Shown: positions 58,027 through 64,000 of the stretch, piece by piece
How the letters are laid out: each line of letters starts with the position of its first letter
Numbering within the stretch: the stretch's first letter is position 1
Assembly (NCBI GenBank): GCA_951812925.1
Contig: OX638368.1
Coordinates: forward strand, 122,225,309 to 122,289,308
Reading direction: 5' to 3'
DNA length: 64,000 nucleotides
Origin: Calliopum simillimum
Lineage: Eukaryota; Arthropoda; Insecta; Diptera; Lauxaniidae
Position numbers and translations under genes: made by a program
The notes under the pieces: model-generated
The model's input: the letters and a program-made list of their open reading frames with translations, nothing else
What the model was told of the DNA's origin: nothing
Database searches by the model: none

Positions 58027-58500
58027 ATGGAAAAAAAATATTTCGTGTGTAGATAAAACATGACTTTTTGATGAGAAAAAGTTCCGTTGAAACAAAAGCT
58101 TGGCTTGATAAGTGTTGTCCGGACACTGCACTGGGAAAATCAATGATTAGCGATTGCTTTGCTGTATTTAAACACGGTCATATAAACACTGATAACGCTA
58201 AAAGTTATGTTCGCCCAAAATCGGCAGTCGCTCGGGAAAACATAAAAAAAGTTCACAACATAAGTAGTTTTGCAGGACCTTAAAGTAAAACTGTGTGAGA
58301 TAGCTGACGCCTTAAAAACATCAGAAAGTGGTGTGTTTATAATTTTACATGAAAATTTGACCATGCGAAAGTTATTTTCAAAGTGGCTACCGCGTTTGCT
58401 GTTTTTTCAAGACCATGCACCGTGTCACAAGTCGATGAAAATCAAATATGATTAAAATGAATAAACTCCGATAGAATGCTCTCCAGATCTACCCACCAGC
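58027..58500 (+). pseudogene. mariner transposase pseudogene
   Basis: Starts ATGGAAAAAAAATATTTCGT with an early TAG. The frame then shifts to the block at 58068-58281 (SSVETKAWLDKCCPDTALGK; NTDNAKSYVRPKSAVA), the N-terminal helix-turn-helix region. It shifts again to 58270-58455 (KVKLCEIADALKTSESGV; MRKLFSKWLPRLL), which joins directly to FFQDHAPCHKSM, the second catalytic aspartate region. More than 100 residues including the first catalytic Asp are deleted. A last scrap, SPDLPTSDYW, is near 58480-58510. Non-functional. Confidence 0.88.
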
Positions 58501-58520
58501 GACTACTGGCATGCATATTG

Positions 58521-58740
58521 CTTAACTTTAGTCAAGTTCGTTGCTTAAATCTTTTGTTTCTTAATTAGTTTATAACATATTATTGGAATAAAAGCTTTCA
58601 ACTAAAGCAAAGTGACAGAAATATTTTTGTGGCACTTTTCAAACTAATACACCAACTGGATATTTTTGCTATCTATCAGTATTTATGCATAACATTAGCC
58701 TTTTGGCTTCCTTAAACCAAAAAGTAACTCTCTTGAATGT
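58521..58740 (+). repeat. Repeat X, copy 1
   Basis: AACTTTAGTCAAGTTCGTTG through TTGTGGCACTTTTCAAACTA to GCATAACATTAGCCTTTTGG. Inverted partner at 62055-62275; a short third piece at about 63058-63098. Stands directly after the broken mariner, so it could be part of its 3' region or an independent repeat. Confidence 0.7.
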
Positions 58741-59999
58741 ACCAAATTTCGAAATAGTTGTAATTTATCACTTTTAGCTGGGCAGTTTTCTATAGCATGG
58801 TAATTTGTTTGAAATTTATTATCCTGGCTGTAATGGCAACAGCAACAACAACAACACTTACAAACACTTGAAACATCAATCTTAATGCAAATCAGTTAAA
58901 CTCAACTCAAAAGCTCAACACTAAACGACAATTGACTGAACAGACTAGTGGCACAATTGCAACAACAACAAAAGCAGCAGTAAAAATAACAAAAATAATT
59001 GCAGCAACAACAACAACAACAATAACAACAACAATAACAACTGTTAAAGCACTATGGGCTAAAATAGCGTGGACGACAGCTTGAACTGCATTAAGCATTT
59101 AAATGTGGATCATTGCGTCGCTATATTACTGGTTGCAGTTGTTGATGTTGATGATGGGCTTAAAATTATTTATAGCTTAAGCTCATATGCCAACATTAAC
59201 TAACAACTGCAATAACAACAACAACAGCAGCAATAACAAAATTGTAAAGTCATTATGCTGCTCAAAGGCTTTGGGCAGCAGCAGCAGCAACAGCATTCAA
59301 CATTTACTGCTGCATTGCAGCATATGAATAGCATATTTTTCTTCTCAATTGCTTTGTTGGAACATTCAGTGAGACCCAAAGTACTGTGGAACAAAATGTA
59401 TTAGCTGTGGCACCATACTATGATGTAAAATATTTCGTTTTTGATTGTGTTCTGAGTGGCAAAAGCATTGAAAAAGTCTAGTTGCTGGAGTTTAAACGCT
59501 GAAAACTATTATTATTGACTGCCAGTTAGTGGTACTTTTTGCCGATGTTGCGTTACTTGCGTTTTCTTATTTCAAAAAAGTTTTGCGTTATGAGAATGCA
59601 CAGTAAGGTAAGTGTACCAAATTACGGCATGTTAAGGTACTCACCACTTTTAGAACATACAACTCAATTCTAAGACCGGAAATATGATATCTCATAACAA
59701 TTGATTTATCTGTAGTCGATTGTAACTCAGTTTGGGCAACATAATGCTGATTTTGTAATAAATTTTTTATATTTTAAGAAACATTGCATTTGTCCCTAAT
59801 TCCGGACTAAAATTTTGCGATGAACCTAATTCCGTAATTTCATGCACCTTATTCCGTGCTAACTTAAAACATGATATATTTTCATTACACAACAATCAAA
59901 AACGTCAAGTTTCTTCATTTTATACATGTTAACATTTATTTAACTTTAAATATGTTCAAATATACTTCTTTTTCTTGAAGAAACATAAGTATTCCATTT
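58741..59999. other. Upstream block with CAA microsatellites
   Basis: CAA runs at 58838-58856, 58960-59040 and 59213-59240, plus CAG at 59277-59292. Apparently single-copy to about 59590. 59600-59999 contains CCTAATTCCG words and is AT-rich. Cysteine- or valine-rich frames (58907-59098, 59200-59394) are repeat artefacts. Confidence 0.35.
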
Positions 60000-60002
60000 T
60001 TA

Positions 60003-60857
60003 ATTTTCATGTTCAATAACCAAATGTGGTGAAATATATTCGTAGACGTGTAAAATGAAATTTCCAATAGGTGTATAGTACAAAAAAATTTCGACCTGAG
60101 GTGGTGTCAGGAGGTCGTTTTATCTGAAAATTTTGAGAAAATCGAGATTTCCGATAATATACGAGAGAGCACATATTTCAGAAGTAGTAGATATATTACG
60201 GGGCAAATATTCTGAAGTAAAATTCAAAAAAATCGTATGAGTGTCGTGGCGACAGAATGGGTTAAAAAGTTTAAATCGCTCATAATGGCCGCAAAACAGT
60301 TTCTAAAATTCTGAAAAAATTCAAGCAAATCGATGAAAAACAAATCAACTTTGTTTATGATGTTTTTTTTTAATTCAAGCCCCCATGCCGAGCAAAAAAC
60401 GAAAAACGCTAAATTTCGCATATTGTCAAAAATTGAATGTTTTACCCAAAACTAAGCGTTTTTTACTCTGCGTGGGGGGCTTTAATCAAAAAAACATCAA
60501 ACAAAGTCCCTTCTTTTTTTGTCAAGGAATTTGCTTGAATTTTTTTCTGAATTTTAGGACCTGTTATGTGGCCATAATGAGCAACTTAAACATTTTAACC
60601 CAATCTGTCGCCACGATCCACATACGATTTTCCTGAATTTTACTCCAGAATATTTGTAAAGGCTCCCCGTAACATATCTATTACTTTTGAAACATGTGCT
60701 CTCCCGTATATTATCGGAAATTTCGATTCTCCCAAAATTTTTAGATAAAACGAGCTCCTGACACCCTCTGGGGTGGAAACTTTTATTTTCACCTATAGGG
60801 AATTTAATTTTATACGTCTAGGAACATATTTCACCATTTGGTTATTGAACATGAAAA
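60003..60857. repeat. Foldback element, about 335-bp arms
   Basis: TTTCATGTTCAATAACCAAATG at the left is mirrored by CATTTGGTTATTGAACATGA at the right. Further mirrored blocks include GGTGTCAGGAG/CTCCTGACACC, CGGAAAT(C/T)TCGAT, GTCG(C/T)(C/G)A(C/G)GA and GCTCATAATGGCC/GGCCATAATGAGC. Arms 60003-60340 and 60520-60857, loop about 180 bp. No target duplication fixed. Frames 60224-60636 are arm shadows. Confidence 0.8.
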
Positions 60858-62054
60858 AAATATTTTTTTAAAACCTGGGTCATATAAAAGGAGATTATTT
60901 TCGGATATGCCCAAAAACGAGTGTCCGTTTGTTAAATTCTACATACTTAACTTCAATGGGAAAGATCCCTGTCTTGTTAAAAGTTAATCAAGGATTGTAG
61001 TCTTATCATGACTAATAGGAAGACAGCTTTACCAAAGACACGTTTCAACCTTCTTAAGCAAATTATATTTTATTTTGGGTCAAGAATTAACATACAAGTA
61101 TATTTCCAAAAGAGTTTATGACAAAAGTCAAAGTTTAATTTAAATTTTTTTTTTCTAAAAAACAAAATCTTCACTTTACTCACTGTGCACTGGAACAACA
61201 TTTATGTTATGTTTCCCCAATCATTCTTAACAGCTCGACAACAACAACAATAACAACAAGGCTTATCTTAAGCAGCTCGCACTGTTCATTATTTAAGTCC
61301 ATAAAAAACGACTCATCGTTAAACAGCATCCAGTCAACTTCACTTGAGTTGAGTTGACTTGAATTGACTTGACTTGACTGAAACTTTTTGACTTAAGGGT
61401 TTAAGAGGGTTAATATTTGTTTGCTTTATAATTTCAATTTGACAGCAAAGTGGCGCTTATATGTATAGCACAGCAATATGTACAACAACAATAAAAAGAA
61501 AATAGTAAAATTCCCATACTCAGAATTAAATCTAAAGGTTGCACTGGTATATCCGTCCGTCCGTATATGAAAAATGTTTGTTGTTAAAGTGACGAATTAA
61601 ACGCGATGAATACGCGCTTAGGAGTTACAATAAAAGAAAAATGCAGCTCATTTAAATGTAAGTAGGATAAAAGAATTTGAAAAAAGGAATCAGGTCGTTT
61701 GTTGTTAATGCACTTGTTGTATGTTCATACTGTTTAGTAGTGGATAAACAAAAGTCATCAAGAGATCAACAGAAAAAAAGAGAAATTGTTTTTGGCTCCC
61801 AGTAAACTAAAGTAAACTTCGTCAAAATATTGTCAAATAATAGAAAAAAATGACCGTGGTCTTGAAACTTGGCATAGTTATTTATTCGGCTATAACCATT
61901 GACTGCTAAGTTTCTAGTCAAATAAAAAAAAAACACAATTTTCCTTGTCAAACGATTTATTTTTGCTCCCAAAATGCGCCAAAGTTTCGGGAATTACTTC
62001 TTTATTTGAGCCATATTTCTTTCTCTGGAGCATTTTATGGGGTCCCTAAGAGTT
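60858..62054. other. Upstream block without genes
   Basis: 60858-61170 AT-rich. 61170-61760 mixed composition with CAA run (61231-61259), a TTGACTTGA tandem tract (61335-61380) and CCGTCCGTCCGT at 61553-61564. 61760-62054 unassigned. Frame 61766-61972 unsupported. Confidence 0.3.
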
Positions 62055-62275
62055 ATTTTTGAATTTAAGGAAGCGAAAAGGCTAATGTTATGAATTAATA
62101 CTGTTAGATAGCAATATTTAAAGGAAAAAATGTCTAGTTGGTGTATTAATAGTTTGAAAAGTGCCACAAAAACATATCTGTTACTTTACTTCAATTGAAG
62201 GCTTTTATTCGAATAATATGATGTGAACTAATTCAAAAACGAAAGATTTAAGCAACGAACTTGACTAAAGTTGAA
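62055..62275 (-). repeat. Repeat X, copy 2
   Basis: Inverted match to 58521-58740: AGGCTAATGTTATGAATTAA, GTTTGAAAAGTGCCACAAAAA, GCAACGAACTTGACTAAAGTT. Helitron D is inserted at its right edge. Confidence 0.7.
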
Positions 62276-62919
62276 CTAGTAAAGGTGTTACCACTGGCTT
62301 GGCCAAACAATTAATACCCTACATTGCAGTATTTCGAAAATTTTGCATAAGTAGAAGGTGCCACACTCTTTTTTCCGAGTTCACTTTTTGCTCAGAGCTT
62401 ACATTTATTGCCTTTAGTGTTTGCATGAAATTAAGTTGAATTATCTCAAAAAACTCTTTCACTATAGCATTTTGAAACTTTTGCTTATATGGGATGTGCC
62501 ACGCCCTCTCGTTCGAATTCGCCTAGTTTTTGTTCAAAATTTTCACTAACCATTCCTAGTATTTATGTGTATTTTGGTTGCATTGTCGTGAAAAATGCTC
62601 TTAAAGTTGCATTTTGAATATATTTGTCGTATGGGCGGTAGGCGTGTCCGTTGAGAAATTTCGCTCATTTTCAATCCTTCGAGCTAACTTTGATGACTGA
62701 GGCAGAGTACCAAATTTCATTGAATTATTTTGGTCAGTTTTCCCAAAAAATGTATTTCCACGCACAGACAGCCAGCCAGCCAAACAGACGGACATGGCTA
62801 TATCGACTCAGGAGGTGTCGCTGATCAAGAATATACACACCTTACCATACCTACCAACCCTCCTTCCCTGCGTTACAAACGGAAGGGCAAAGTGAATATA
62901 CCCTAGGTGTAGGGTATAA
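62276..62919 (-). mobile_element. mini-me/DINE-like Helitron, copy D
   Basis: Minus strand: 5' TATACCCTACACCTAGGGTA, CGTTTGTAACGCAGGGAAGG, TTCTTGATCAGCGACACCTC, ATGTCCGTCTGTTTGGCTGG. Then come modules with GGGCGTGGCACATCCC and a terminal GTTTGGCCAAGCCAG, spacer, CTAG (62276-62279) before T. Frame 62601-62795 is inside it. Confidence 0.85.
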
Positions 62920-63469
62920 TAATATGCATTAAAGTTATTTATTATCAAAATGACAAATAACTTTCTTCAAATCATTCCTATAGATCTACCTCTATCTTAG
63001 AATGCAGAATTGTAAGTAATTCCATCCATCATTCGTGGAATATAAAAGATTCTAACATTAAAACGAAAGACTTAAGAAACAAACTTGACTAAAGCTAGTT
63101 ATTATTTGAGTTATATATTATGAAATTCCATTTTAAAAAATATTTTCAAACGATGTATTTTTATTCTAGAATGTAATATGCAGCAATATTCGGTGGAAGA
63201 CGTAGAAATTGCAATGCTGAATTTGGCATTACATTTTAAACTCTTTTTGCAGAGAAATGTACGAAAATTGCTTCTATTTACATTTCCCATGTGTTATAAG
63301 CCAGACTGTTATACAGCCTGTAAATGATAAGGTTAAGAAGCTTCTGGGAGGTGATAGTGGTGGCCTAGACTAACAAAAATTTGCACCTGGCGGGATCTAA
63401 AAAGTACCCATGAGTAGTTATAGCCAAAAAACATATTTTCTGTTTTATAAAAAAAAAAATTTCTTGGGT
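62920..63469. other. Unassigned sequence
   Basis: AT-rich with a short repeat X fragment (GACTTAAGAAACAAACTTGA, about 63069-63088). The rest has no recognised content. Confidence 0.3.
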
Positions 63470-64000
63470 CATTGTATTTGTATTTGTATTTATTGAATAT
63501 ATAAATTAGTACAATAAGAACTATGTTCTTTTATAGCACAAAGGGTTTTTTTAAATATACTTATGTAAAAAAATAAAAATAGATGAAGAAAGCAAGATAG
63601 ATACATACATATAAGAATAGAAAAAAAAGAACGGAAAAGAGAAAAATAGATATCATGAAACAAAAGAAGAGAAATGGTTTCTTATTTAAATTATTGAGAA
63701 GAGTAATTGCTAAAAATGGATTGCCCAAATTTTCTTGATCCAGAAATGAACCTTAAATGACTAGGCAATGAATTCCAGAGTCTTATAGCATTGACGAAAA
63801 AAAGTTTAGAGGAAGCAAGCTAAGTAAATCTAGAGATAATTAAGACTTTGCTCCTTACTGATTGACTAAATGTTAACTTTTCATACAAATACATTGGAGT
63901 TTTAGAAGAAACTAGTTTGTCCAACCTAACGTTTTGGAGAAAACTTTTTTAGGGAAAACTTTTAGCTTATTGTATGAGCTTTTTAAAAGTATATTTGGTT
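63470..64000 (-). repeat. Possible LINE 3' end (antisense), window edge
   Basis: TGTATTTGTATTTGTATTTA at 63475-63494 equals a TACAAATACAAA tail on the minus strand, as at the 3' end of some fly non-LTR elements. Further right, CTAGGCAATGAATTCCAGAG (63760) lies in mixed-composition DNA. No reverse-transcriptase motif is inside the window. Confidence 0.35.

Larger units (their letters stand above)
57376..58512 (+). mobile_element. Broken mariner (cecropia type) with a Helitron inside
   Basis: Left end TTACATCGGCTGATAAGTTT, then CGGTCTGACACACAGATGGC, the standard start of cecropia-subfamily mariners. Helitron copy C interrupts the leader at 57499-58010. The transposase relic follows from ATG 58027. 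The expected 3' inverted repeat is missing; sequence changes to repeat X at about 58520. Confidence 0.85.

Overview
This is AT-rich nuclear DNA from a higher fly (Diptera, Cyclorrhapha). The only convincing host gene is hedgehog (hh): its first coding exon lies on the minus strand at 25200-25709. Fly-type DNA is also indicated by the repeats: mini-me/DINE-like Helitrons, a cecropia-type mariner, hAT and Transib relics, CAA/GTT microsatellites, and a Drosophila-style Inr+MTE+DPE promoter. The encoded Hh is clearly related to, but diverged from, Drosophila Hh. A tephritid or similar large-genome acalyptrate is a reasonable guess (inference).

Layout: hh is transcribed right to left. A core promoter with perfect matches to three Drosophila core motifs sits at 26097-26130, with predicted +1 at 26128. 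A leader of about 419 nt (25710-26128) precedes the start codon at 25709. Exon 1 encodes 170 residues: a long N-terminal extension, a hydrophobic secretion segment, then the first 77 residues of the signalling domain. It ends at a phase-0 donor at 25199/25198. I found no exon 2 or 3 to the left, so intron 1 is at least 25.2 kb and 1-25199 is intron. Everything right of 26130 (almost 38 kb) is non-coding DNA upstream of hh, with no other host gene recognised.

Both flanks alternate between repeats and apparently single-copy non-coding blocks (about 9.0-10.3, 13.1-14.5, 16.9-17.5, 19.0-19.7, 24.9-25.2, 26.1-27.4, 29.0-29.9, 37.8-38.7, 43.4-44.5, 50.1-50.6, 53.3-54.1, 56.0-57.1, 58.7-59.6 and 61.2-62.0 kb). 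The second class is where hh enhancers or Polycomb elements would be expected. The repeats comprise three Helitron lineages (mini-me-like copies A-F, a 420-bp family V, and family U made of ~115-130 bp modules), three Transib-like elements with CAC(A/T)GTG ends and 5-bp duplications, two degraded hAT transposase genes, several hAT, PIF/Harbinger-like and TA-duplicating MITEs, a broken mariner, and many foldback elements. Most show target duplications, and several can be checked against an empty copy of the same host repeat inside the window.

The most informative pair is repeat Y. Copy 1 (29949-33856) holds a Transib and a hAT. Copy 2 (39724-40560) preserves both target sites empty, so both insertions are resolved to the base. 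No rRNA genes, functional tRNA genes, CRISPR arrays or intact transposases were found.
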